64,000 nucleotides of DNA from Silicimonas sp963779765 (lineage in GTDB: Bacteria > Pseudomonadota > Alphaproteobacteria > Rhodobacterales > Rhodobacteraceae). The notes beneath the pieces were generated by a model. The model ran no database searches. It worked only from the letters and a program-made list of their open reading frames with translations, and was not told where the DNA came from. Below are positions 1-8,609 of this stretch, piece after piece (position 1 is the first letter of the stretch; every line of letters begins with the position of its first letter). A program made the position numbers and the translations under genes. The stretch covers positions 558,001 through 622,000 of the forward strand of contig CAVZZP010000002.1 in NCBI GenBank assembly GCA_963779765.1, written 5' to 3'.

Positions 1-303
1 GGCGGTCGTGACGTCTTGTGCCGCACGTCCCTTGGCCAACTCGATCACGACGGTAGAAAGTGCGCCACCCGACTGCGCCAGGAGGCCGGTCATGCCCGGA
101 ATGCCGCGCAACAGAGCTTCGATGCGCGCCTGCTCCTCGGCCGCGCGGTTGGCCGTCTGGATCGGGCGCAGCAACACCGTGGCGCCGCTGACCAAGAGAG
201 CGCAGACCAACGCAACGAGGAACGCGACGATCAGCGTCTTCGCCCGGCTTTCGTTGGGCAAGGCAAGGAACCGCCGCCAAGGGTTCCGATCAGCTTCGGC
301 CAT
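1..303 (-). CDS. nqrC: Nqr-like subunit C (partial)
   Basis: This is the N-terminal ~101 codons of an NqrC-like subunit, the periplasm-facing flavoprotein of Na+-translocating NADH:quinone reductases; the rest lies beyond the window. Reading the minus strand from the ATG at 303 gives a short charged leader (MAEADRNPWRRF), then one hydrophobic segment at about residues 25-45 and a periplasmic stretch, the usual NqrC topology. The start overlaps the end of the NqrB-like gene by 14 bp, so the two are translationally linked. The FMN-carrying S/T-x-A-T motif of NqrC is C-terminal and cannot be assessed here. Confidence 0.72.
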   Translation of the reverse strand, partial: MAEADRNPWRRFLALPNESRAKTLIVAFLVALVCALLVSGATVLLRPIQTANRAAEEQARIEALLRGIPGMTGLLAQSGGALSTVVIELAKGRAAQDVTTA

Positions 304-1072
304 GTCGCCTCCGTCTCTGCTCATACCAGATCCCCAGCGCCATCTCATCGAGCAGAGGCGCGGCGAGCGAAGTAAGAAGGGCGGCGGCTACAGCGATCTG
401 CACCGGCGCGGCCCCATGCCAGCCGCCGGCGAACAGGGTCACGAGACCGGCATAAAGCGCCCCGTTCAGCCAGCGCCCGAACAGCGTCGTGGCGCTGGTG
501 ACCGGATCGGCCACGAGCAGCACAAGCACGATCCCCGCAACAGGCACCGCTGTCTGGGGCAACACCCCCATTGCCACCGCGCCGACTGCCACAAAGGCAG
601 CGCTGGCGACGACACCGAGGGACATCGAGCCGGTCGCCACTCCGATGAGCGCCGCGGGTATGGCGGCCCATGTCACGGGCGCGGCGAGTTCGGGCCAGGG
701 AAATCCGGGAAAGCCGAAGCCAAGGAAAGACAGCGTCACCACCGCCGGGTTCACCACGTTGCGGCCCCAGCCTCCGAACACCAACTCTCCCATCACCGCG
801 CCAAAGCTGATGGCTAGGGTCAACCGAAACACTCCCAGCCCTTCCGGCGCCAGCATCGCGACCGCCAGAGCCGTGATCAGGAAAGCCACCGAGATCGGCT
901 GCGCCCGCGCCAACAGAAAGACAAGGTTCCAGAACGCCAGCACGAGTGCGACAAAGCCGAGCCGCAGAAGTGCCTCGACGCCGCCGAACCACAACCAGAA
1001 CAGTGTCAACGGCAAGTAAGACGCCAGCAACATCAGCGCGACTGTCTCACGGGTCCAGATGCCGCGGGTCAT
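290..1072 (-). CDS. nqrB: Shortened NqrB/RnfD-like membrane subunit
   Basis: This 260-residue membrane protein resembles NqrB/RnfD, the central membrane subunit of Nqr/Rnf complexes. Conserved blocks are visible: GELVFGGWGRNVVNPAVV at about residues 90-107 and the C-terminal DPVTSATT block. It is much shorter than NqrB (about 400 residues) or RnfD (about 350). The segment after the NP motif, where family members carry the covalently flavinylated D-G-x-S-G-A-T threonine, instead reads PVTWAAIPAALIG with no SGAT. It overlaps nqrA upstream (ATGA) and nqrC downstream, so it belongs to an nqrABC-type operon. The family call is good; loss of the covalent FMN site is a reading of the sequence, and its functional meaning is inference. 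Confidence 0.72.
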   Translation of the reverse strand: MTRGIWTRETVALMLLASYLPLTLFWLWFGGVEALLRLGFVALVLAFWNLVFLLARAQPISVAFLITALAVAMLAPEGLGVFRLTLAISFGAVMGELVFGGWGRNVVNPAVVTLSFLGFGFPGFPWPELAAPVTWAAIPAALIGVATGSMSLGVVASAAFVAVGAVAMGVLPQTAVPVAGIVLVLLVADPVTSATTLFGRWLNGALYAGLVTLFAGGWHGAAPVQIAVAAALLTSLAAPLLDEMALGIWYEQRRRRHGRS

Positions 1073-2340
1073 TCAGCGAACTCCGCGCGGACACGGTTGA
1101 GCATGTCACGTAGAGCCGCAGAGAGATGCATCTCGCCTCCAAGCACATAATCGGCGAGCGCCACGTCCTCCTCGAGAAGTGACAGAAGGCCCATTTTCAT
1201 TGCCGTTTCTTCGTCGCCGGACATCAAAGCCCGGACGAAGGCCACTGCAGGAAGCGCGTTTACAAACGCCTGTTCGATGGCTGCGTTTGGTATGACCGGT
1301 TTCGGTGCAGCCGAACGGGTCAGTGCGCCAATCAGCCAATGCGGTGGCGGATCTTCCCTCACCCTCGGCAGAACCGTGGCCTGCCGGTGGCGCGGTGCGA
1401 GCCAACGAGCCGGATGTCCGTCGAGCGGCGATCCCGACAGGACCAAGTGGGGACCCGGCTTCGTGACGCGGTGTGTCAGGCCGCGGAGGTCCGCGCCGGG
1501 TTGCGTGCGCACCAGTCGTCCTTCACGGAGCGCCGCCCCGCCTACGCTGACGAGGCGAGACATTGGCAGGATTCCGGTCGCGATCAATGACCCCAGATGA
1601 GCGACATCCTCGGCGTGGAGGTCCCAGACCGGCGACTCGATGCGGGCCGGGAAAAGTGTGTGGATGCGGAGCCCTGGCGCGCCTTGTGGATGGCGCGGAC
1701 CGCTGTCGACGGAGCGCAGACGACCGCGCCTGGGTGCGCCGTCGAAAAGCGGCGGCCCTGGCTGCTGGCAGACGAAGACCGGCCCATCCGTCAGAAGGGT
1801 CAGCGAGTGAAGCCCGCGTTCGAATGCCTCTTCCTGTCCTATGATCGCCAGACGCGGATCGGGCGCAAGCGGGGCCGTATCGGTGGCCATGACGAAAATG
1901 GCGGCGGGCCGTTCGTCCGGCCTCGGCATTCCGCCGAAAGGTCTGCGACGCAGCCAAGGCCAGAGCCCGGCGGTCTGCATCAGTCGGCGCAATCCCGCCT
2001 CGTTGTCTGCGCCGGATGTGTCGTGACGCATTGCCTCGTCTTCAGGCTCGCGGAACAACACGATCTCGGCCAGCCTGTGCCCCTGCAACAAGCGAATGTG
2101 CGCAACGCGCGCGCGCATCGGCGCGACGAAACAGACTTCCGGCGCCTTGCGCAAACGGGCCAAAGGTGAGCCCTGCTGCACCAGCGCTCCCTCCGTGACC
2201 TCGACGGAGACGCGCGGCGCTTCACCGGGAGACGGGCGAACCCCGGCTTCTTCAGTGATCGCGACCATTTCTTCCAGCGGTCCGAAAGAAGGAGAAGGGA
2301 AACGAGGGGCAAGACCCGAGCGGATAGACGGTGCAACCAT
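1069..2340 (-). CDS. nqrA: Nqr-like subunit A
   Basis: This 423-residue soluble protein matches the NqrA/RnfC fold: an N-terminal lipoyl-like barrel (residues ~40-95, with EVTEGALVQQG and FVAPMRARV segments typical of the RnfC/NqrA barrel-sandwich) followed by an NqrA core and C-terminal domain. NqrA binds quinone and contacts NqrB in sodium-pumping NADH:quinone reductase. Length is slightly below the usual ~446. It is the first visible gene of nqrABC and is divergent from the pentaheme cytochrome, with 108 bp between the two starts. The start at 2340 has a poor ribosome-binding site; the next in-frame ATG is 24 codons in and would remove conserved-looking sequence. Confidence 0.72.
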   Translation of the reverse strand: MVAPSIRSGLAPRFPSPSFGPLEEMVAITEEAGVRPSPGEAPRVSVEVTEGALVQQGSPLARLRKAPEVCFVAPMRARVAHIRLLQGHRLAEIVLFREPEDEAMRHDTSGADNEAGLRRLMQTAGLWPWLRRRPFGGMPRPDERPAAIFVMATDTAPLAPDPRLAIIGQEEAFERGLHSLTLLTDGPVFVCQQPGPPLFDGAPRRGRLRSVDSGPRHPQGAPGLRIHTLFPARIESPVWDLHAEDVAHLGSLIATGILPMSRLVSVGGAALREGRLVRTQPGADLRGLTHRVTKPGPHLVLSGSPLDGHPARWLAPRHRQATVLPRVREDPPPHWLIGALTRSAAPKPVIPNAAIEQAFVNALPAVAFVRALMSGDEETAMKMGLLSLLEEDVALADYVLGGEMHLSAALRDMLNRVRAEFAE

Positions 2341-2448
2341 GCGGCCCGTGTAACACGCTCCGGCGCGGAGTCATTTGATACGCCTCAAGTCGCGGGGAGC
2401 CAACTCTGCTAGAGTGGCTACGGTTATCCCGATGCCGGAGGTTCCAAC

Positions 2449-3624
2449 ATGCCCGATATTCAGAGAGTCTTCCGCCCTCTTGTCGTCATCATCGCGGTCT
2501 TCGCAGGCGGCCATGCGGCGCTTGGTCAAGCCGAGACCGAAGTGCCGAGCGCCGCCGAAGATGAGGTGGCGATTCCTTTCGCGATTCCGGAAGCTGGACC
2601 TTTCAATGCCGCGGAGGTCGAGGTGGAAAACAGCCAGGCGATCTCCGACTGGTTTCGCTCTGCTCATGCCGATGCCGCTGCAGAGGCGTTCCGTCACTGG
2701 GACGCGGAGGAAGAAATCACCGCGGTCTGCGCAACGTGCCATTCCGGTGAAGGCTTTCGCGACTACCACGGTCTCGACGGAACCGAGGCCGGCATCGTCG
2801 AAGGGCCGATCAACACCGGCGGTGTCGTCGATTGCGGCACCTGCCATCACGCCGGTCTGGCAGATGTTACGGAAGTGGCCTTTCCCAGCGGTCTTCTGCA
2901 TCCGGTGCTGGGCGTCGAGGCTTCGTGCATGACCTGCCACCAGGGGCGCACCGCAGGCAGGGACGTGGTCGAGGCGGTTGCCGGGCTCGACCTCGACACA
3001 CCGAACCCCGACCTGCGGTTCATCAACCCGCACTACGCCACTGCCGCCGCAACGTGGCTCGGTGGCTATGGCGGCTCCGGTTTTCACTACGACGGAAAGG
3101 ATTACTCCGGCCGGTTTTTCCATGCACGTCCGGTGGCAAGTTGCAATTCCTGTCACGACCCCCACACGCTGGAAATCGCGTTCGAACCGTGCCTGACCTG
3201 CCATCAGGCCGACGATCCGCAGAGCATCCGCATCTCGCGGCAAAGCTATGACGGCAGCGGCGACACCTCCAAGGGCATCCGTGCAGATATTCGGGCCAAC
3301 GCCGCCGCGCTGCTCGAGTTGATCAAGGCCTATTCGGCCGAAGTGGCAAAGGCTCCTCTCGTCTACGACGGCACGCGCTATCCCTACTTCTTCGCGGATG
3401 CGAACGGCGACGGCATCGTCGACCAGACGGCAAGCGGAGCCGCCGCCTACAAGGCTTGGACCCCCCGAAGCTTGCGCGCTGCCTATAACTGGAAGCTGGT
3501 GACGGCGGACCCGGGAAACTACGCGCACAACCCGCCCTACATGCTGGAATTGCTTTACGATTCCATCGAGGACATGAACACCGCGCTTGGCCGGGACATG
3601 GATGCCATGCGGCTGTTGCGCTAG
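2449..3624 (+). CDS. Periplasmic pentaheme cytochrome c
   Basis: This 391-residue exported protein has five CxxCH heme c sites: CATCH, CGTCH, CMTCH, CNSCH and CLTCH. A hydrophobic signal segment (about residues 8-28, ending near GQAE) predicts periplasmic export, where heme is attached. Toward the C-terminus the sequence DANGDGIVD is an EF-hand or dockerin-like calcium loop. GGAGG lies 8 bp before the ATG. The gene is divergent from the Nqr-like operon and followed 6 bp later by an antiporter gene. Electron transfer is certain from the hemes; the redox partner is unknown, and a link to the Nqr-like complex is inference from adjacency. Confidence 0.86.
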   Translation: MPDIQRVFRPLVVIIAVFAGGHAALGQAETEVPSAAEDEVAIPFAIPEAGPFNAAEVEVENSQAISDWFRSAHADAAAEAFRHWDAEEEITAVCATCHSGEGFRDYHGLDGTEAGIVEGPINTGGVVDCGTCHHAGLADVTEVAFPSGLLHPVLGVEASCMTCHQGRTAGRDVVEAVAGLDLDTPNPDLRFINPHYATAAATWLGGYGGSGFHYDGKDYSGRFFHARPVASCNSCHDPHTLEIAFEPCLTCHQADDPQSIRISRQSYDGSGDTSKGIRADIRANAAALLELIKAYSAEVAKAPLVYDGTRYPYFFADANGDGIVDQTASGAAAYKAWTPRSLRAAYNWKLVTADPGNYAHNPPYMLELLYDSIEDMNTALGRDMDAMRLLR

Positions 3625-3630
3625 TGGTCG

Positions 3631-4842
3631 ATGCACCAAGGTCGATGCCTCCCCGGCGTGGACCGGGGCACCGCTGACGTGGAGCACTCCCTCTTTCTGA
3701 TCACGCTGGGTATGCTCTTCATGGGTGGACTGGCAGCCGACCAAGTCAGTCGCATGATCCGGCTGCCGCGTGTGACCATGCTGCTCCTTCTCGGGTTGCT
3801 TGTCGGTTCATCGGGCCTGAACATCCTCCCGGTGTCCGCTTGGGCAGCCTCGTTCGAGGCGATCTCGGCGGTTGCCTTGACTATGGTCGCTTTCCTGATC
3901 GGAGGCGAACTGACCCGCGAGAACCTGAGCCGTCACGGTCGAGCCATCATGGCGATCTCTCTGTGCGTGGTGGCCGGAACAACTGTCCTTGTCTGGGGAG
4001 GACTCGTCCTTCTGGGTCTGGATCCTGGTCTCGCCCTTTTGCTCGGTGCCATCGCAACGGCAACGGACCCGGCAGCCGTCGCGGATGTGATCCGCCAGTC
4101 CGGCGTCCGCAACAGGTTCACCGAGACCCTGAACGGCATTGTCGGCATAGACGACATCTGGGGTCTCTTGGTCTTTGCTGTCTGTCTCGCCCTCGTCACG
4201 CAAACGAGCGGGTGGGTCGAACCACTTGCCGGAGCTGCCCATGACATCGGCGGAGCCATCCTCTTGGGTGCCGCGATAGGACTGCCGGCGGCGCTCCTTA
4301 CCGGGCGGCTGGCACCGGGCGAACCGTCTCAGACCGAGGCCATAGCAGTGGTCTTCCTGACGACGGGTCTGTCGATGTGGTTCGAAGTATCCTTCCTGCT
4401 CGCAGGCATGACCGCGGGTGCCCTTATCGCCAACCTCGCTCGTCATCATGACTACGCCTTCCACGAGATCGAAAACATCGAGTGGCCGTTCATGATCCTT
4501 TTCTTCGTGCTGGCCGGCGCATCCCTGGAGTTGGATGCGCTGGCGTCGATTGGCTGGATCGCCGCCGCCTACATCTCACTGCGCCTTGTAGCGCGTGTGG
4601 CTGCGGGCGAAGTTGGCGCGCGCCTCGGCCGAGTTCCGCGAGAGGAATTCCATGCCTACGGCCCGGCTCTGCTGCCCCAGGCGGGTGTCGCCGTCGGAAT
4701 GGCACTTGTTGCGGCAGAAACCGTTCCCGAGTGGGGCCCGACCGTTCTGACGCTGACGGTCGCCGGCACCATCGTCTTCGAAGTTGTCGGCCCGCCCTGT
4801 GCCATGGCCGCCATACGACACGTCGCGAAGAGAACCGCTTGA
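3631..4842 (+). CDS. Cation:proton antiporter (Na_H_Exchanger family)
   Basis: This 403-residue polytopic inner-membrane protein looks like a CPA-type Na+/H+ antiporter, with about 12 hydrophobic segments. Signature stretches are ATATDPAAVADV in the middle and GIVGIDDIWGLLVF, whose acidic pair sits where family members carry ion-binding carboxylates. It begins 6 bp after the pentaheme cytochrome stop and is probably cotranscribed. The ATG at 3631 has no clear ribosome-binding site; a GTG at 3679 immediately before the first hydrophobic segment is an equally good start. Adjacency to an Nqr-like, possibly Na+-linked, operon is suggestive of sodium cycling, but that is inference. Confidence 0.84.
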   Translation: MHQGRCLPGVDRGTADVEHSLFLITLGMLFMGGLAADQVSRMIRLPRVTMLLLLGLLVGSSGLNILPVSAWAASFEAISAVALTMVAFLIGGELTRENLSRHGRAIMAISLCVVAGTTVLVWGGLVLLGLDPGLALLLGAIATATDPAAVADVIRQSGVRNRFTETLNGIVGIDDIWGLLVFAVCLALVTQTSGWVEPLAGAAHDIGGAILLGAAIGLPAALLTGRLAPGEPSQTEAIAVVFLTTGLSMWFEVSFLLAGMTAGALIANLARHHDYAFHEIENIEWPFMILFFVLAGASLELDALASIGWIAAAYISLRLVARVAAGEVGARLGRVPREEFHAYGPALLPQAGVAVGMALVAAETVPEWGPTVLTLTVAGTIVFEVVGPPCAMAAIRHVAKRTA

Positions 4843-5029
4843 TGGGCACAAGGGCTTTGATGTCTCCCGCCTCCAGGGTTCGAAGAAACATTGATCGCCG
4901 TTGCGAAAGGCGAGGCCAGGATTGGGACCGAACACCGGGGCACGGTCCTGTGAGAAGACTTTGGTTTCCTGACTGCTGCTCGGTTCGGTCTCGCCAGCAC
5001 TTTGCAAGGCAATTTCCGGAGGTGCATTC

Positions 5030-5482
5030 ATGACAGCCCTGATCCTCGCCCTGCAGGTTGCTCTGCCGCTGTCTCTGGTCGCATGGCTGGCCTTCCTGCC
5101 CGCGGGCAGCCTTGCCGGTCGCGGGTTGCAGGCGGCGGGCACCGGCGCGTTCCTGTTCGCGCTCGCGCGAGTGGATGCGTGGCGCAGGAGGCCGCTGCCA
5201 AGAAACAGTCTGAAGGAAAACTTTGGGGCCGATAAAAGGCGTCGCAAAAGCGGACCCGTGGGCGCTTGTTGGCGCGCGCTGGAACCACATCCGTCGTGCT
5301 TTCTGTTCAGCGCCCGGCATCTGCCTGAAGAGTGGCTGCAGTTCGGGTGGTCCAAGGTGGTCAGCCGCCGTATCGAAGCAGCCCCCGAGCCAACTTCCGG
5401 CTTGACGGTCCCTGCCCCAGCCTCTACTCAGCGTCTCGCCTTTGGCGGAGTAGCTCAGTTGGTTAGAGCAGCGGAATCATAA
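5030..5482 (+). pseudogene. Hypothetical membrane-protein N-terminus, probably truncated
   Basis: A good ribosome-binding site (GGAGGT at about 5017) precedes an ATG that opens a convincing hydrophobic N-terminus (MTALILALQVALPLSLVAWL, continuing to about residue 50). After roughly residue 55 the sequence turns basic and low-complexity, and the reading frame only ends inside the tRNA-Met gene at 5482. A real gene would not normally end there. I read it as the 5' remnant of a membrane-anchored protein broken by the rearrangement that placed an integrated element at the tRNA. The family cannot be named with confidence. Confidence 0.35.
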
Positions 5483-5520
5483 TCCGCGTGTCGGGGGTTC
5501 AAGTCCCTCCTCCGCTACCA
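5444..5520 (+). tRNA. tRNA-Met (CAT)
   Basis: The 77-nt cloverleaf has a 7-bp acceptor stem (GGCGGAG with CTCCGCT, G1-U72), D arm GCTC/GAGC, anticodon stem GCGGA/TCCGC with loop ATCATAA giving anticodon CAT, T arm GGGGGTTCAAGTCCC and encoded CCA. The pattern fits elongator tRNA-Met; an Ile-CAT (lysidine) reading is less likely. Its 3' half also encodes, on the opposite strand, the last residues of a serine recombinase remnant, marking it as an integration site. Confidence 0.93.
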
Positions 5521-5990
5521 TCGCACCCCACACTCCCTTCACACCTTGCGAGAATGCCTTTGGGCCGAGCAGGCGGTTGAGGCGTCCGGCGATCTCGATC
5601 TCGACGCCGCCCTTTCGATTCAACTCGCGTGAGACGGTGACCCTGTCGACCAGTCCGCGCGCGGTCCGAGCGGCTCGGTGTCGCCAGTCCGAATGCCCTT
5701 GACGAGTGCGGCCTGGAGATCGGAAAACCGATCCTCGTACCGTTTGAGATCAGCCGGGTGCGGTGAGATGCACTTCGGAAGGCTCCGGCGCAAGTTCCAG
5801 TACTGCGCGCAGTCGTGTCTGTTCTTCTTGAAGCGCCAGCATCTTGGATCCTGCTGCTGTATGACCGCTGTACCGTCGCAGATCGCGTCAACAAGGCGAG
5901 CAAACTCGCGCTCTATTGCGGCACGCCGGTTTTCGATCCTGGCTTTCCCTTTGACTGCGGCGGTAGCGAGGTGAAGTTACGCCGAGGATC
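5477..5990 (-). pseudogene. Serine recombinase remnant, frameshifted
   Basis: On the minus strand several frames carry pieces of one large serine (resolvase-type) recombinase C-terminus. In order they are ENRRAAIEREFARLVDAICDGT, then MLALQEEQTRLRAVLELAPEP, then HPADLKRYEDRFSDLQAAL, then RGLVDRVTVSRELNRKGG followed by EIEIAGRLNRLLGPK. The last frame runs on as VAEEGLEPPTRGL and stops within the antisense of tRNA-Met. At least two or three frame changes separate the pieces and no N-terminal catalytic domain remains, so it is dead. It marks an element that integrated at the tRNA 3' end. Confidence 0.72.
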
Positions 5991-6562
5991 AACATTGCGC
6001 TACAAAGGAATGGAGCTGGAGAGAGAACACCAAAATAGAGATATGAAGACGGTTCCTTGGAGGAGCCGCTCATAGATTAGGATATTTTTGGCGGAGCCGG
6101 CTAATAAATAGTACCAGGACAGAGAAAGGTGCTGATCCCTCTCTGAGGAATGCCGAGGCGACCAAGTACTACGGCTTGATCGCGGGCAAGTCCGGTAAGC
6201 GCCCCCCGACAGCTCAAGTCCGGTCATGTCGTGAACTTCAGGAACACACGGTCGAGGCGTTCGTCAGGCAAACCGGCCGCCTTGCCCAAGGGCGTCACAG
6301 CATCTATCGTCGTGCAGGCGAATGTTCCTGAAGCAAGTGGCAACGGATGCTAGTACAACAATCGCAGCGCGTGCGACCTGCTTACCTTGTTTTTTTATGA
6401 GACTGATCGTCACAACTTTGAAAACGTTTCTCTAGCTTTTGGGAATCACTAGCATGGCCTTGATGACTCAGGTGTGGCGAGAACTATACGGATCGGCAAT
6501 GTTTCGAAGAAGGCATCATTAATGAATCATTGCTGTGAGCCCGAGGACTAATTGGAGCTTGG
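5991..6562. other. Non-coding stretch in decayed island
   Basis: About 570 bp with markedly lower GC than the surrounding chromosome and frequent stops in all frames. I see no gene I can name. The last ~200 bp, rich in A and T, precede the response regulator and presumably hold its promoter. The upstream part is probably debris of the integrated element marked by the recombinase remnant. Confidence 0.4.
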
Positions 6563-7240
6563 ATGCAGATGCGCGTGCTTGTTGTAGAAGATGATGCCGA
6601 GACGGCCGATTATATATGCGCCAGTTTGAACGCGCTCGGTCATGTCACGACACACGCAGCAGATGGAAAGCAGGGCTTTCTCGATGCCCTCGACGCCGAA
6701 TTTGACGTAATGGTGGTTGACCGAATGTTGCCCGGTCTGGACGGGCTTTCGCTGGTCAAGTCCGTTCGCAGTGCGAAAGTTTCGACTCCGATCCTGTTTC
6801 TTAGTGCACTTGACGGCTTGAATGACCGAATAGATGGGCTGGAGGCTGGCGCGGACGATTATCTGGTGAAGCCATTTGCATTCTCGGAACTGTCTGCGCG
6901 TCTCAGCGTACTCGCGCGCCGCCCGCCCCTGCTGGCGGAGGAGACTTCGTTACGCGTGGACGACCTTGTGCTTGATCTTATCATGCACAGTGCACGTCGT
7001 TCTGATCTGCATATCCCCCTGCAACCGCGAGAGTTTCGATTGCTGGCATATTTGATGAAGAATGCGAACAGGATCGTTACGCGCACGATGCTACTGGAAG
7101 CGGTGTGGGGATTTCACTTCGATCCAAAGACCAATGTCGTCGAAACCCATATAAGTCGTCTGCGCAACAAGGTCGACAAGCCTTTCAACAAGCCACTGAT
7201 CCACACGATCCGTGGGGCGGGTTACAGCGTTCATGGCTGA
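6563..7240 (+). CDS. OmpR-family response regulator
   Basis: This is a two-domain DNA-binding response regulator of 225 residues. The receiver domain (~4-115) shows the acidic pocket VEDD, the phospho-acceptor in VVDRMLPGLDG (Asp at about 54) and the conserved lysine in YLVKPF. The C-terminal winged helix (~130-223) ends VETHISRLRNKVDKP then IHTIRGAGYSVHG, typical of the OmpR/PhoB type. Two ATGs are possible (6563 or 6569), with GGAG 5-10 bp upstream. Its stop overlaps the kinase start, so the pair is cotranscribed. Codon use is less GC-biased than in neighbours, consistent with acquired DNA. The signal is unknown. Confidence 0.92.
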   Translation: MQMRVLVVEDDAETADYICASLNALGHVTTHAADGKQGFLDALDAEFDVMVVDRMLPGLDGLSLVKSVRSAKVSTPILFLSALDGLNDRIDGLEAGADDYLVKPFAFSELSARLSVLARRPPLLAEETSLRVDDLVLDLIMHSARRSDLHIPLQPREFRLLAYLMKNANRIVTRTMLLEAVWGFHFDPKTNVVETHISRLRNKVDKPFNKPLIHTIRGAGYSVHG

Positions 7241-8609
7241 CAGACCGCACCCGGCATCCAGCCGCACTTCAGTACGACTGTCGCTTCAGTATTCGTTGGT
7301 GTACGTAACTCTGTCAGCCATAGTTTTTATCATGACGTACATTTACACGCAGTACGAGATCCGTGAATGGGTGCGCATTGAGATGAGGGGCGCGGCTATG
7401 ACACTGGAAACGATTTACCGCGCTGAAGGAATTGAAGCCCTCATTAGCAGCGTGGACACTTTGGCAAAAGCGAGCTTCGAAAACGCTCACATTTACCAAC
7501 TTCTTGATGAAAACGGGTCCATCATCTCCGGCAATATTCCCGCCAAGATGGACGGCCCACTGCCGAACAGAATTCTGGCGGACGACATCAATCTGCGGGG
7601 CGGCGTCAACGAGGAACTTGTAGGTTACTGGATGCGCGCCGACCAGATCGGACCGTATCGACTGGTTCAAGGGTCCAGCGATCATGTATTCGCAGAAATT
7701 CTGGAGGCCCTTGGCTACGCGCTTATTGCGGGTTCTCTTGTTGTCGTGATCTTGGGTCTGATCGTGGGGACCCGCGTTGGGCGTCTGACCGAACAGCGTA
7801 TCTCGGGCATTTCCAGGACGCTTTCAGATTTCTCAAGCGGGAAGCTGGACCAGAGAATCCCTACCGCGGCGGGCAAGCGGGACGATCTCGGCAGGGTGTC
7901 AACTTCCATCAATCTGATGCTCGATAAAATTGAACGTTTGCTGGAGAGTCAGGAACAGATTTCAAACGACATTGCGCACGACATGCGAACCCCGCTTCAG
8001 CATTTGCGTCAGCGGCTGGAAGCGATGCAGAGTAGCGCGAGAATTTCGCCTGAAGACGTCACTGCTAGTTTGGAGCACACCGAGGAGATAATAGGGACAT
8101 TCAACGCGCTGCTGCGTATTGCACAGATCGAAGGCGCTGATAGGCGCGCGAGGTTCGAGGAGTTTGACATAAACCTTACTATTTTGAACGTTGTTGAATT
8201 TTTTGAGCCCTTTGCGGATGATGAAGGGATAACATTGGACGCGCAGATTGCTGATCAGGCAGCTTTGGTGTTCGGCGATCGTGACCTCCTCACGCAATTG
8301 CTGTCAAACCTTGTAGAAAATGCGATCAAACATTCCCCATCCGGCGTTAACGTCAAGATTTCCGTGCATACGACTCCGTCAGATGTCTTCGTTCGTGTTG
8401 CCGATGGCGGCCCAGGCATTGAACCAGCGGACCATGAGCGCATTTTTCGAAGATTTTTTCGTGGCGAGAAAAGCCGCAACAGTCCCGGAAACGGTCTCGG
8501 TCTGGCCTTGGTAAAAGCGATTGCCGATTTGCATGGTGCAACATTGTCCGTCTCGAATGCAAGCCCGGGCGCGGTCTTCGAGGTCAGATTTCCAGTCGAG
8601 CGTTTGTGA
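7233..8609 (+). CDS. Sensor histidine kinase
   Basis: This membrane sensor kinase (458 residues from the ATG at 7233, which overlaps the regulator stop by 8 bp; a GTG at 7212 is the longer option) partners the preceding regulator. It has a TM segment at about 17-40, a periplasmic sensor of about 130 residues, a second TM (ALIAGSLVVVILGLIVG), a HAMP linker, the H-box NDIAHDMRTPLQHL, the N-box LLSNLVENAIKHS, and the G-boxes VADGGPGIE and GNGLGLALVKA. All catalytic motifs look intact. The periplasmic domain does not point to a known ligand. Like its partner it is AT-richer than the flanks. Confidence 0.92.
   Translation: MADRPHPASSRTSVRLSLQYSLVYVTLSAIVFIMTYIYTQYEIREWVRIEMRGAAMTLETIYRAEGIEALISSVDTLAKASFENAHIYQLLDENGSIISGNIPAKMDGPLPNRILADDINLRGGVNEELVGYWMRADQIGPYRLVQGSSDHVFAEILEALGYALIAGSLVVVILGLIVGTRVGRLTEQRISGISRTLSDFSSGKLDQRIPTAAGKRDDLGRVSTSINLMLDKIERLLESQEQISNDIAHDMRTPLQHLRQRLEAMQSSARISPEDVTASLEHTEEIIGTFNALLRIAQIEGADRRARFEEFDINLTILNVVEFFEPFADDEGITLDAQIADQAALVFGDRDLLTQLLSNLVENAIKHSPSGVNVKISVHTTPSDVFVRVADGGPGIEPADHERIFRRFFRGEKSRNSPGNGLGLALVKAIADLHGATLSVSNASPGAVFEVRFPVERL

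Noticed and set aside
2371..3744. 457-codon frame on the minus strand opposite the pentaheme cytochrome
   Set aside because: Lacks family-like motifs and is antisense to five CxxCH sites with a good ribosome-binding site and signal peptide; a shadow of GC-rich coding DNA.
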